From WHSP01 sp040905505 (lineage in GTDB: Bacteria; Gemmatimonadota; Gemmatimonadetes; Longimicrobiales; Longimicrobiaceae): a stretch of DNA of 46,407 nucleotides. The stretch covers positions 1 through 46,407 of the forward strand of contig JBBDRL010000041.1 in assembly GCA_040905505.1 (NCBI GenBank). Reading direction: 5' to 3'. The translations under genes were made by a program, and so were the position numbers. The notes under the pieces were generated by a model, which was not told the DNA's origin, did no database searches, and saw only the letters and a program-made list of their open reading frames with translations. Positions 23,286-32,501 of this stretch are shown here, piece by piece; the first letter of the stretch is position 1, and each line of letters starts with the position of its first letter.

Positions 23286-26126
23286 ATGCATCGCCGCACG
23301 CCCTCCCGACCCACCCCTTCCCCCGTGCCACCCATGCGACGCCAGATCACTCGCACGCTCACCGCTCTCGTTCTCGTCGGGCTTCTACACCTACCGGCTC
23401 TGTGGGTCACGCCGCCCGTAGCCGCCCAGACGCTCCGCGAGTCGCTGGCGGAGATCGATCGGACGAATGAGGGACGAGCGTTGGAGCTGGCGGAGTACAG
23501 CCGCTGGCGGACCATCCGTTCGCCCGAGATCTCCGCCGACGGCGAATGGGTAGCCTGGGTCTACAACCAGGTCCGCCAGGATGACGTCCTGCATGTCCGC
23601 CACGTGGAGAGCGGTCGCGAGCACGTCGTCGAGCGGGCATCGTCGCCGCTGTTCTCGGATGACGCGCGGTGGGTCGCCTACCGCGTCTCTCTGCCGCTCA
23701 GCGAGCTCGAGGCTGCCGAGGAGGCGGGCGAAGCGCGGCCCCGGCGTGCAGAGCTCCTCGACCTCGAGACCGGCGAGCGGGTTGGATGGGATGGAGTGCA
23801 GACGTTCGAGTTCGCCAGAGGCTCATCCCACCTGGCCGTTCACAAGGCGCCGGCCTCCGATCCGGCTGACCACGAGGGGGCCGATCTGATCCTGCGGGAC
23901 CTGCGCTCGGGATCCGACGAATTGATCGCCGCCGTGTCGGCCTTCGTATTCAACCGCCCGGGTGGGTTCGTCGCGATGACGATCGACGCACCGGAGCGGG
24001 AGGGGAACGGGCTCTACCTCACGGAGCTCGCAACGGGGCGCCGGCAGATCCTGGATTCTGGCCGTCAGCATTACGAGCGCCTCACCTGGTCGGAGGATGG
24101 CGGCGCGCTCGCAGCCGTTCGGGGGGTCGATGCAGACACGCTCGCCGAGCGGGACAACGCACTCCTCACATTCCGCGGGATCGTGGCCGGCTCGGTGCCG
24201 ACTCGCCATCTCGTTTCGTCAAGCGATCCGGGGATCCCGGCAGGCCATGTCATCAGCGAGCGCGGCGCGCTCGAATGGAATGATGACAACGGTCGGCTCA
24301 TCTTCGGCATCCGCGAGCAGCGCCGCGTCCCCGCGCGGGATCCCGACGCGTGGCAGAAAGCCTCCGACGTGGACGTCTTCCACTGGAACGACGATCGGAT
24401 TCAGACGGTGCAGCGTCGCCAGGCCGATGCCGATCGCAACCGCACCGGACGCGCCATGCTCCACCTGGACGATCGGCGCGTCGTTTACCTCGCCGACACG
24501 ACCCCGCGCTCGACGGAGGCGACGCGCGACGGCCGCTGGCTCCTCGCCGAGGACGATCGGCGATACCTCTCCGACTGGGAGGAGCGGAGGTCGGACTGGT
24601 ACCGGATCGACACGACCTCGGGAGACAGAACCGCGTTCCTCGAGGAGCAGGGCGCCACGCTCGGCCTTTCACCCGCTGGGACGCACTTCCTCTACTGGCG
24701 CGACGAGCAGGTATGGGCGTACGACATCGCCGCGGATAGACACGTCGATCTGACGAGTGGCGCCCCGGTGAGCTTCGTCGATCGCGAATGGGACTATATC
24801 GGGCAGCCACCCCCCTACGGAGTGGCGGGCTGGACGGCCGACGGACGGCACGTGGTGCTCGAGCACCGCTATGACCTCTGGCTGGTTCCACTCGACGGCG
24901 GCGAGCCGCGTGTGCTCACCGGCGGTGTCGGTGACGAGAGAGGGGTGCGGCTTCGCTATGTCAGGCTCGACCCGGATGAACGCTTCATCGACCTCGGCGG
25001 ACCGGTTCTGCTGACGGCGTATGGCGAGTGGACGAAGCAGTCGGGGTTCTTCGAGCTCCGCGACGGGCGGATTCGCGAGCTGGTGCTGGAGGACAGGCAC
25101 TACGCGACGCCCACGAAAGCACGCGACGCAGATCGGCTCCTCTTCACGCGTGAGCACTGGACGGAGTCCCCCGACCTGCACGTCGCGAGCGCCGATTTTT
25201 CCAACCTCCATCGCCTGACCGAGGCGAATCCGCAGCAGGATGATTACGCGTGGGGGGACCGGATCCTCTTCGAGTACACCAACGCCGACGGGGTTCGCCT
25301 GCAGGGGACGCTGGCGGTTCCGGATAGCTGGCAGCCTGGCCAGCGGCTGCCGATGCTGGTGAACTTCTACGAGAAGAACTCCCAGAACCTTCATCGCTAC
25401 CAGACGCCGACCTACGTGCACCGCCCGCAGTTCGCCGCCTACGTCAGTCGCGGATATCTGGTGATGCAGCCGGACATCCACTTCCGGGGCGGCAGCTCAC
25501 ACAGCGACATGCTCGAGTGTGTCGAGGCGGCGGTGCGAAAGGTGATCGAGTTGGGGTACGCGGATCCCGAGAGGATCGGGCTGCATGGTCACAGCTATAG
25601 CGGCGGTGGGGCGTCGTACATCGCGACCCGGTCGGATCTGTTCGCCGCGATCGTCGCCGGCGCCGCTCCGATCAATCTGGTCAGCGAGTTCAACCAGCTC
25701 TTCCGCGGCAGCGGGCAGAACAACCACCGATACGACATCCACGGACAGGGGCGGTACGGCTCCAATCCTTACGATGACTTCGACCTCTACTGGAATCAGT
25801 CGCCGATTTCGGGGGTGACGGAGATGAACACGCCGCTCCTCTACATGCACGGCGACAACGATCAGACGGTGGAATATCTTCAGGGAATGGAGCTGTACAA
25901 CTCCCTGCGCTTCAACCAGAAGCCGGTCATCTTCCTCTCGTATCCTGGCGAAGGGCACGGGCTGTCGGAGCTGGAAAATCAGCTCGACTTCCAGCTACGA
26001 ATGCAGCAGTTCTTCGGTCATTACCTGCGGGGGGAACCGGCTCCGCGCTGGATCACCGAGGGCGAGCCGTTCCTCGAGAAGGACAGGCGTCAGCCCATCC
26101 CGATCCAGGTGCCAGGCGAGAATTGA
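23286..26126 (+). CDS. Exported S9-family prolyl oligopeptidase-like serine peptidase
   Basis: A protein of up to 946 residues with a signal peptide (MRRQITRTLTALVLVGLLHL..., ending PVAAQ), a long beta-propeller-like region (about 60-620) and a C-terminal alpha/beta hydrolase (about 650-930). The nucleophile is S770 in GLHGHSYSGGG, the Asp lies in MHGDNDQTVEY and the His in GEGHGLSELE. The usual family motif is GxSxGG; here the second small residue is Ser (HSYSGG), a mild change. The ATG at 23286 or the one at 23334 may be used; neither has a ribosome site. It probably cleaves peptides in the periplasm. It is monocistronic, with divergent and convergent neighbours. Confidence 0.92.
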   Translation: MHRRTPSRPTPSPVPPMRRQITRTLTALVLVGLLHLPALWVTPPVAAQTLRESLAEIDRTNEGRALELAEYSRWRTIRSPEISADGEWVAWVYNQVRQDDVLHVRHVESGREHVVERASSPLFSDDARWVAYRVSLPLSELEAAEEAGEARPRRAELLDLETGERVGWDGVQTFEFARGSSHLAVHKAPASDPADHEGADLILRDLRSGSDELIAAVSAFVFNRPGGFVAMTIDAPEREGNGLYLTELATGRRQILDSGRQHYERLTWSEDGGALAAVRGVDADTLAERDNALLTFRGIVAGSVPTRHLVSSSDPGIPAGHVISERGALEWNDDNGRLIFGIREQRRVPARDPDAWQKASDVDVFHWNDDRIQTVQRRQADADRNRTGRAMLHLDDRRVVYLADTTPRSTEATRDGRWLLAEDDRRYLSDWEERRSDWYRIDTTSGDRTAFLEEQGATLGLSPAGTHFLYWRDEQVWAYDIAADRHVDLTSGAPVSFVDREWDYIGQPPPYGVAGWTADGRHVVLEHRYDLWLVPLDGGEPRVLTGGVGDERGVRLRYVRLDPDERFIDLGGPVLLTAYGEWTKQSGFFELRDGRIRELVLEDRHYATPTKARDADRLLFTREHWTESPDLHVASADFSNLHRLTEANPQQDDYAWGDRILFEYTNADGVRLQGTLAVPDSWQPGQRLPMLVNFYEKNSQNLHRYQTPTYVHRPQFAAYVSRGYLVMQPDIHFRGGSSHSDMLECVEAAVRKVIELGYADPERIGLHGHSYSGGGASYIATRSDLFAAIVAGAAPINLVSEFNQLFRGSGQNNHRYDIHGQGRYGSNPYDDFDLYWNQSPISGVTEMNTPLLYMHGDNDQTVEYLQGMELYNSLRFNQKPVIFLSYPGEGHGLSELENQLDFQLRMQQFFGHYLRGEPAPRWITEGEPFLEKDRRQPIPIQVPGEN

Positions 26127-26188
26127 CGGCCAGAGGGGGAGGGCGCCAGAAGGAAGACTCCGGATGGTCCGAAGGGTAGGGGAGCGGC

Positions 26189-28780
26189 TTACTCCGGGCG
26201 GAAGAGCGGATCGTTGCTGAGGATCACCTTGTCGAGCATCACCCCGCCTTCGCGACCGCCGATCTCGACGGTGTGTTCGCCGGGCTCGAGCTCGAACTGC
26301 GCCAGGTAATTGGCTTCGTCCGCATCTCTCACGGCGGACCAGACCCAATCTTCGGAGCGCGGGATCCCGTTCCAGCGGACCCAGTCTCCGCCGTCCACGC
26401 GCACCCAGAAGGAGTTCTGGTCGTCGCTCGGCGCGATCGTTCGGCCCCACATGGAGTAGATGCCCGCGTCGGGTACCCTGAAGTCGAGCCGCGCCACGCC
26501 CCCGCTGCCGGGCCGCGCCCGCCGGAGGTCGTCTCCGACCTGAACGAATGCGCCCATCTCCGGCGCGGGGTGCGGCTGAACCATGAGCGGCGGGCTCAGG
26601 CTGGCCGCCTCGGCCTCGAGCGTCACCTGGACAGGGCTCACCGGCAGTGTAGACGGCCAGATCCCCTCCGGCTTCTGGGTGAGGTCGTTGGTGACGAGCA
26701 TCGCATCCAGCCGAGCGCCCCCCTCGCGGGTCCGCACTTCGACTGTATGCCGACCGGCCCCGAGGTCCAAGATCAGGGGATCCATCGTCTGCCCGTCCAA
26801 GTCGCGGGCACTGACGGGGTCCCACGTCCAGGTCCGATCGTCCCGATCGACCCGTCTCTCGGGTGCGTCCCACACGACTTCGGGCCCGTCATCGATCGAG
26901 ACGTAGAACGAATTGGCATCGTCGCTCGGTGCGAGCACGCGACCCCAGATCAGGTAGCGGCCCGGCTGGTCGACGTCGACGGCGAAGGCGACCGATCCGG
27001 CTTCCCTGCCGCGCCGGTCGGACCTGAACACCAGGTACTCGCCGGCGGACGCGTACTCGTCCGAGCGTTGCGAGACGCGCCCGGTGACCTGGCCCAGCTC
27101 GGCCTCCAGAACATGGTACGTCGGACGGAACCCCTCAGCGGTCGGGCCGCGCCCGTTCGGGGTGAGTCCGTGATCGTCCGTGACGAGCACCCGGTCCAGG
27201 AGCACGTCGTCCTCAGCGGCGCTGACGCGGAGCGTGTGCTCACCGGCAGTCAAGCTCAGGCGCATCGGCCGACCCGCCTCCCCCGCGTTCGCACTCGACA
27301 TGGGGATCCAGCGCCAGTTCCGTATTCCCCGCCCATCCCTATCGCGCACGTACCAGATCGCCTGCCCCGCCGCGCCGACCGAGGCCCGCAGCACGGCGTC
27401 GCCCCTCCGGTCGCCGATGACGCGAGCCCAGATCGCGTACTCGCCGTCCGCAGGGACCTGGAAGGTGACGTCCACTTCGCCGGCCTCTGGATTCCGGCGA
27501 TTCGGGTCGCGCAGGAGCACGTACCCGGCCTCGGATGCATCCAGGTCCTGCCGTAGCGCCGATCTCCCCAGAGCGCGACCCGATTCGGCTTCGATCCAGA
27601 GCGTCGCAACGGCATCTTCTTGGATCTCGACGGGGATCGCAGCGGCCAGGCTGACCAGCTCCGCGGCATTCGCCGCCGCTGCCCGCTCGCCATCAGAGCC
27701 GTCGTCAATCTCGGTCTCGGACCCGCCGCGGAGAGCGGCGACCGGCAGAAAGAGGATCAGCAGGGCGACACTGACCGCGGCGCCGGCCGGGGAGCGGAGG
27801 GGACGGCGGTTCGTCCGCTCGTCGAGGATCGCGCGGACGCGGTGCTTCAACGTGACCTCGCGCGCCATCGTGACCACCATGCCGAGCTCCCATCGGCGGC
27901 CATAGAAGGCTCGTGCGACCGCGAGCAGATGCTCCGCATAGACGACGGCTGCCGTGCCGATCTCGAGAACGCGATCGTCGCACGCCTGTTCCTGCTCGAA
28001 GCGGATCTGACGTCGTGCCAGCCACACCAGCGGGACCGGCCAGTATGCGGCGCAGGCGATCTCAGCGGCGAGCGAGGTGAAGAAGTCCCAGCGTCGGATA
28101 TGGGCCAGCTCGTGGAGCAGGACGATGCGGAGACGCTCTTCCGGCCACTCCTCGATCCCGCGCGGAAGCACGATCACCGGGCGCAGGAGACCCCACGCGA
28201 GCGGCATCGAGACCCGATCCGTTTCCAGAACACGGATGTGGCGACTGATCCCCAGAAGGGCCGCGAACTCACGCGCGATCGGACCGGCCGACCCACCGGT
28301 TAGTGGCCGGGCACCTCGGATCATGCCCCGTGTCCGGATGAACAGGACGCCCAGCCACGACATCCGCAGGACCACCCCGGCCAACCACAGCACCACCAAC
28401 AGCGCTGGCCAGTTCATCTGGAGCCACGCGTCACCGCGGTGAGCGTCCGGTGCGGGAACAGCGGCCCCGGAGCGGACCGTCTGCCACACCCGCGCCCGCG
28501 CGGACGGGAACTCCACGGCCGCCGGGCTGTCACCGCTAAGCGAAGGTGCCGGTGACGGGCGGACTTCAGTGAGTTGAAGTGGCTCGGGTACCGGAACTGT
28601 GAGGGGCGGGATCCAGGCGGAGGTAAGCGGCAGGGACAACGCGGCGAGGACCGCGAGGGACCACGTCCCATGTCGCACGGCGGCCGAAGCCCGCCATGAG
28701 AGGCGGGTCACCAGCCAGGCGCAACTCAGGATCAGCGCGGCCTTGATGAGAAGCATCGACACAGCCGCTCCGCTGATCAT
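26189..28780 (-). CDS. M56 (BlaR1-type) membrane metallopeptidase with three C-terminal CBM-like domains
   Basis: From ATG 28780 the protein has 863 residues; TTG 28807, 3 bp after the BlaI stop, would add nine. The N-terminal half is an M56 peptidase: membrane helices near 10-25, 40-60, 125-150 and 335-350, with HELAH at 223-227 and the third ligand region RFEQEQACDDRV at 260-271. After the last helix, where BlaR1 has a penicillin-binding sensor, there are three similar beta-sandwich modules (about 387-538, 556-701 and 719-859). Each has a Y-x-I/M-W-x-R strand and a G-x-H-T-V/L-x-V ending followed by LDxVLVTxD. These look like CBM6/malectin-type carbohydrate-binding modules. The likely role is to sense an extracellular glycan and cleave the co-transcribed BlaI repressor. 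Confidence 0.88.
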   Translation of the reverse strand: MISGAAVSMLLIKAALILSCAWLVTRLSWRASAAVRHGTWSLAVLAALSLPLTSAWIPPLTVPVPEPLQLTEVRPSPAPSLSGDSPAAVEFPSARARVWQTVRSGAAVPAPDAHRGDAWLQMNWPALLVVLWLAGVVLRMSWLGVLFIRTRGMIRGARPLTGGSAGPIAREFAALLGISRHIRVLETDRVSMPLAWGLLRPVIVLPRGIEEWPEERLRIVLLHELAHIRRWDFFTSLAAEIACAAYWPVPLVWLARRQIRFEQEQACDDRVLEIGTAAVVYAEHLLAVARAFYGRRWELGMVVTMAREVTLKHRVRAILDERTNRRPLRSPAGAAVSVALLILFLPVAALRGGSETEIDDGSDGERAAAANAAELVSLAAAIPVEIQEDAVATLWIEAESGRALGRSALRQDLDASEAGYVLLRDPNRRNPEAGEVDVTFQVPADGEYAIWARVIGDRRGDAVLRASVGAAGQAIWYVRDRDGRGIRNWRWIPMSSANAGEAGRPMRLSLTAGEHTLRVSAAEDDVLLDRVLVTDDHGLTPNGRGPTAEGFRPTYHVLEAELGQVTGRVSQRSDEYASAGEYLVFRSDRRGREAGSVAFAVDVDQPGRYLIWGRVLAPSDDANSFYVSIDDGPEVVWDAPERRVDRDDRTWTWDPVSARDLDGQTMDPLILDLGAGRHTVEVRTREGGARLDAMLVTNDLTQKPEGIWPSTLPVSPVQVTLEAEAASLSPPLMVQPHPAPEMGAFVQVGDDLRRARPGSGGVARLDFRVPDAGIYSMWGRTIAPSDDQNSFWVRVDGGDWVRWNGIPRSEDWVWSAVRDADEANYLAQFELEPGEHTVEIGGREGGVMLDKVILSNDPLFRPE

Positions 28781-28810
28781 GGCCAGTTCGAAGCTCGATC
28801 CAGACAAACG

Positions 28811-29197
28811 CTACACTTTCACCCGGGCCTCGTCGATGAGCCGGGCGATCTCGTCCAGATCCTCCCGACTCAGGTCCCGGTCCTGTGTTCCCAGCATCGC
28901 CTGCACCGCCTGCGGCAGGGAGCCTTCGAAGAACGTGTCAAGAAGATGCGAGACGGCGGACCGCTTCGCCGCGTCTACCGTCTCTGCCGGTGCATAGACA
29001 TAACGCTGGCCGTCCTGCCGGTGCCGCAGGTAGCCCTTCCTCTCCAGGATCGACATCGTGTTCCGGACGGTGTTGTATGCCGGCCTGTCCGGCATACCCG
29101 CGACGACCTCCGCTACGCTCGCTTCGCGAAGGTGATAGATCACGTCCATGATCTGACTCTCACGACGGCTGAGATGCAGGTACACCGATTTACCCAT
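28811..29197 (-). CDS. BlaI/MecI-family transcriptional repressor
   Basis: A 128-residue winged-helix protein: LSRRESQIMDVIYHLREASVAEVV (helices 1-2), RPAYNTVRNTMSILERKGYLRH (recognition helix) and a QRYVYAPAE wing, then a C-terminal dimerisation helix region. This is the usual BlaI length and layout. It overlaps the tolC-like gene by 8 bp at its start and lies directly upstream of the M56 gene. In the known BlaI/BlaR1 pairs the M56 protease cleaves the repressor when a signal is sensed. Its target is probably the promoter of this operon; no clear TACAxxTGTA-type box was found there. Confidence 0.95.
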   Translation of the reverse strand: MGKSVYLHLSRRESQIMDVIYHLREASVAEVVAGMPDRPAYNTVRNTMSILERKGYLRHRQDGQRYVYAPAETVDAAKRSAVSHLLDTFFEGSLPQAVQAMLGTQDRDLSREDLDEIARLIDEARVKV

Positions 29198-30848
29198 CTG
29201 CCGGATCCTTTCTGATCGGCGGCGCAGTCTCGAGTCCGGCCGATGGCCCGCTCACGGCCCCGCCGGGTTCCCCGGTCTCGACCCCGAAACGCTCCAGGAC
29301 CGGGATCTGATTCTCGAAGTCGTAATACGTCATCCGCTGCAATTCAAGGATAGCGTCGCGGTAGCCGATGTACGCTGCGAGGAAATTCAGCGCCGTACTT
29401 TCCTGACGCTCGTACGACTGGAGCAGATCCTGAATGCTGATCGAACCCTCGCGGTACTGCGCCAGACTCTGCTGCGAGATCTGCTCGGCGAGCTCGAGGT
29501 TCTCCTCCATGCTCTGCGCCCGGTCCAGATATTCCTCCAGGTTGCGTACCGTGTTGTTGATCCCGATCTGGATCTCTTCCCGCGTCTCCTCGATCGAGAG
29601 GTCCGTTCGCGCGAGCACGAGTCGCTCCGCCTCGATCCGCGCCCGTCGCTCACCCCAATCCCAGATCGGCAGAGACCCTCGAACCCCGAACGTATAGCTG
29701 TTCCGCGGATCGCTCATGAGCTGGCCGAACCGCGGGTCCTGCATCTCGCGACCGTACGTCAGCTCCACGTCCAGTCGGAACGAATTGCGACCCCGGACGT
29801 TCTCGTAATCGATCTCGTTCTGCCGCCGCTCGATCTCCAACATCCTGAGCTGCGGCCGCAAGGTGACGCCTAGCTCGATCGCACGCTGGACATCGACCGT
29901 TACCGGCGTGATTTCCAGAACCGGTCGGATCACAATCGAATCGCTCGCCGCAAGACCCAGATCGGGCTTGATCGTCGACGTCTCGAGACGAAAGTCGCTC
30001 CTGGCCTGCTGGAGCCGCGACCGCGCATTCGACAACGCCACCTGCGCCTGGCTCGCGTCGATCACGCGTGAGGAATCCGCAGCCGCGCGCTGGGTCGCCG
30101 CCGCCTGCGCCTGCTCGAGATTCTCGACCAGAGCCTGATAGATCAGCTCCTCGTACGCGAGCTCGAGCAGCTCGTAATAGTCCTCCGAAGTATCCTCGAT
30201 GATGCGAATCGCGTCGCCCTGAAAGTCCAGCTCGGCGTCCAGAAGGTCCAGCTCGGCTTCCTCGATGTCGTTCTTCAGCTCGTTCGGCTGGAACAGCGGC
30301 TGCCGGTAGCGGATGAAGTAACGGTTGTAATACCTGAGGTCTCGCTCGTCGTCGTCAATCTGCGTGTAACGATACACGCGGTTGTTGAGCGACAGGTATC
30401 CGTTGGTCGGATAGCCCAACAGAATAAGCGGCTGCTCGACCGAGAAGTCCATCTGCCATCGCCGCGAATTCTCACCGACGATCTCGTTGATCCCGCGCTC
30501 GGCATTCCATCGTTCCTCCGAGATCTGCTCGAACTCGGGAAGCGAAAAATCCACGTACACCCGTGATCTCAGTCCCGCCTGCTCCGCCCGAAGCAGCTGA
30601 CGCGTCCGCTCGATGTTCAGCCGGACGCGCCGCACCTGGTAGCTGTCGTCCATCGCCATTTCCACGGCTCGTTCGACCGACAGCTCGATCGGCCCCCTCG
30701 CCGCCGGCGTCTCCTGCGCGACGCCCTGCGTGGCCGCCGCCAGGACCAGCAAGATGCCCATCACTACGCCGTCACGACTGCGCACGGCGTTGCAACGCTC
30801 CAACGAGCCGCGAAGCCATGGAAGATATTTCGTCTGCAATCCTGTCAT
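29190..30848 (-). CDS. TolC-family outer-membrane efflux protein
   Basis: The ATG at 30848 has GAGGC six bases upstream and gives 552 residues with a signal peptide (about 20-42, TQGVAQ). Two internal repeats of long helices and short beta strands follow, as in TolC. Hallmarks include IELSVERAVEMAMDDSYQVRRVRLNIERTR near the start of the mature part, TLRPQLRMLEIERRQNEIDYENVRGRN in the second repeat, and the YREGSISIQDLLQSYERQESTALNFLAAYIGYRDAILELQRMT ending. The protein should form a trimeric exit duct. No RND or membrane-fusion gene is nearby, so the pump partner is elsewhere. It heads the operon with BlaI and the M56 sensor, suggesting their regulation controls this duct. Confidence 0.93.
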   Translation of the reverse strand: MTGLQTKYLPWLRGSLERCNAVRSRDGVVMGILLVLAAATQGVAQETPAARGPIELSVERAVEMAMDDSYQVRRVRLNIERTRQLLRAEQAGLRSRVYVDFSLPEFEQISEERWNAERGINEIVGENSRRWQMDFSVEQPLILLGYPTNGYLSLNNRVYRYTQIDDDERDLRYYNRYFIRYRQPLFQPNELKNDIEEAELDLLDAELDFQGDAIRIIEDTSEDYYELLELAYEELIYQALVENLEQAQAAATQRAAADSSRVIDASQAQVALSNARSRLQQARSDFRLETSTIKPDLGLAASDSIVIRPVLEITPVTVDVQRAIELGVTLRPQLRMLEIERRQNEIDYENVRGRNSFRLDVELTYGREMQDPRFGQLMSDPRNSYTFGVRGSLPIWDWGERRARIEAERLVLARTDLSIEETREEIQIGINNTVRNLEEYLDRAQSMEENLELAEQISQQSLAQYREGSISIQDLLQSYERQESTALNFLAAYIGYRDAILELQRMTYYDFENQIPVLERFGVETGEPGGAVSGPSAGLETAPPIRKDPADG

Positions 30849-30921
30849 TCTCGCCTCTTTCGGGACGTCCTGCCGCTCATTTCTTGGGCAGTCACTCTTT
30901 GAAGGGTCCGGCACTGGTGGG

Positions 30922-30950
30922 AGTATCGCACAATCGCGCGCTGAATGCAA
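30922..30950 (-). promoter_or_regulatory. Candidate promoter of the tolC-blaI-M56 operon
   Basis: On the minus strand TTGCAT (30950-30945), exactly 17 bp, GATACT (30927-30922). It lies about 75 bp before the tolC-like start codon, in the only AT-rich part of the 283-bp gap shared with the divergent sulfotransferase gene. Confidence 0.5.
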
Positions 30951-31131
30951 TTATTTTTGCAGAGGCCAGTCCGCATGGCCGCGGTCTCAACGTATACAGC
31001 CGATTCCGCGCAGTCGCTGGGGCGAAGGAAGCGAAGCGCTGGGCCGCATCTGGCGTGCGGCGGCTGATCCGGCGTAATATCGCTGTCTCTCGAACACTCG
31101 AGGAACCAAGGTACAAGCACAGCCGCCGACC

Positions 31132-31869
31132 ATGGACGCCGACGCGCTCATCTGTTCACACCCCCGAAGTGGTGGCCGCTGGTTGCGGTTCCTGCTCGCG
31201 CACTACCTGGCCGCACGGAAGGGGCTCGATGTGGACGTCGGACCGAAGAATGTGTTCTCGATCGTTCCGGACCACCACGACGAGTCGCGGCGCGGATATC
31301 CGGCATTCCGCTATCGCGGACGCAGCGGTGTGCCGCTCGTCTCCGTCTGCCATCAGCCCTATACCTGGGAGCTTCATCGAGGGTTTCCCATACTGTTCCT
31401 GGCGCGCAACCCTTACGACGTAGTGGTTTCCGCGTACTTCTACCTTCATGAGAAGGGGCAACATACGGGCGGGCTCCGCGAGTTCCTCCAACATCGGCAG
31501 TTAGGACTCCCTGCCTGGATCGAATACATGAACAGCTGGGCCGCGCGGCTGCTCACACATCGGGACGTGACCTACATCGCCTACGGCGAGCTCAGCGCCG
31601 AGGCGCCGAGGGTGTTGCGACGGGTTCTGGAGTTCCTCGACGAGAGACCAGAGCCGGCCCTGATCGACGACGCCGTGCTCGCCGCCGCTTCACTGCGGGC
31701 CGCCCGAAAGATCCGGACGGGCCAGGAAGGGAATTTCTGGGACCACCTGCAGCCGGAAGAGATCTTCGAGGTCCAGGCGACCGTCCGCGAGGAGCTGTCG
31801 GAGTTCGCGCTCCCCCTCCTGGCTTCGATCGGCGTCGCGGTCGATCCGTTTCCGCGCATGGGCGAATAG
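31132..31869 (+). CDS. Sulfotransferase (PAPS-dependent, P-loop type)
   Basis: A 245-residue protein with the two PAPS-binding motifs of the sulfotransferase family. The 5'-phosphosulfate loop is CSHPRSGGRWLRFLL (residues 8-22), and the 3'-phosphate motif is LARNPYDVVVSAYFYL (90-105) with R92 and S100 in the expected places. HQP at 74-76 (substrate side) may include the catalytic base. The protein is cytosolic, without a signal peptide. It should move sulfate from PAPS to a hydroxyl or amine group of an unknown acceptor, such as a glycan, lipid or small molecule. Transcribed alone, divergently from the TolC operon; the start codon has no strong ribosome site. Confidence 0.9.
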   Translation: MDADALICSHPRSGGRWLRFLLAHYLAARKGLDVDVGPKNVFSIVPDHHDESRRGYPAFRYRGRSGVPLVSVCHQPYTWELHRGFPILFLARNPYDVVVSAYFYLHEKGQHTGGLREFLQHRQLGLPAWIEYMNSWAARLLTHRDVTYIAYGELSAEAPRVLRRVLEFLDERPEPALIDDAVLAAASLRAARKIRTGQEGNFWDHLQPEEIFEVQATVREELSEFALPLLASIGVAVDPFPRMGE

Positions 31870-32009
31870 AGTAGCGGCCGTGCAGCTTTGTAGCCGATCC
31901 TGCGGAAACGGCAGAGACTTTGCTTCCTGGAGCGCCGCGGCGGGATCGCACCGGGCCCGGGCGGTCCGCGAGGCGGCAGACAAGAGGATTCACACGAATG
32001 GTGGAGTAG

Positions 32010-32501
32010 ATGATGAGGCGTTACAAAGGAGGGGTTGTCACGACGGTGGTCGTGGTCACGATGGCGGCCTGCGCGGCGCAGACACCCGGACCGGAAGCGG
32101 CGGGCGTTCCGGAGGAGACGGGTGAGCCGCCGGTCGTCGAGGAGCCGGTTGCGGCCGAACCGGTGGAGGAGGGGCCGGTCTCTGTGTATGCGGGCGTGTA
32201 CACGGAGGCGCAGGCGCAGCGCGGCGACGAGATTCAGCAGATCGAATGTGGGGCATGTCACAGCTCCTCGGAGTGGGCGCAGGGGCGGCTCCTCGCCGCG
32301 TACAACGGCCTGACGGCTCGCCGCCTGGTCAATCAGATTCGCGAGACGATGCCACTGACGGCGCCGGGAATCCTGAGTCTCCAGGAGTATACGGACATCG
32401 TGGCGTTCATCTTCGAGCTCAACGAGATTCCGCCGGGCGACACGGAGCTTCCTGCCGACGAGGAAGCCCTCGATCAGATCGAGCTCGAGTACCGGCGCTA
32501 G
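32010..32501 (+). CDS. Small c-type cytochrome lipoprotein
   Basis: A 163-residue protein with a lipoprotein-like signal (VVVVTMAAC, Cys21), an acidic Pro/Glu-rich linker (about 25-58), and one haem-binding motif C80-G-A-C83-H84. M114 in ETMPLTAPG is the probable sixth haem ligand. The segment SLQEYTDIVAFIFELNEIPPGDTELPADEE matches mono-haem class I cytochromes linked to quinoprotein dehydrogenases. GGTGGAG lies about three to nine bases upstream of the start; ATG at 32010 or 32013 is used. It should carry electrons at the outer face of the inner membrane or at the outer membrane. No redox partner gene is adjacent. Confidence 0.9.
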   Translation: MMRRYKGGVVTTVVVVTMAACAAQTPGPEAAGVPEETGEPPVVEEPVAAEPVEEGPVSVYAGVYTEAQAQRGDEIQQIECGACHSSSEWAQGRLLAAYNGLTARRLVNQIRETMPLTAPGILSLQEYTDIVAFIFELNEIPPGDTELPADEEALDQIELEYRR

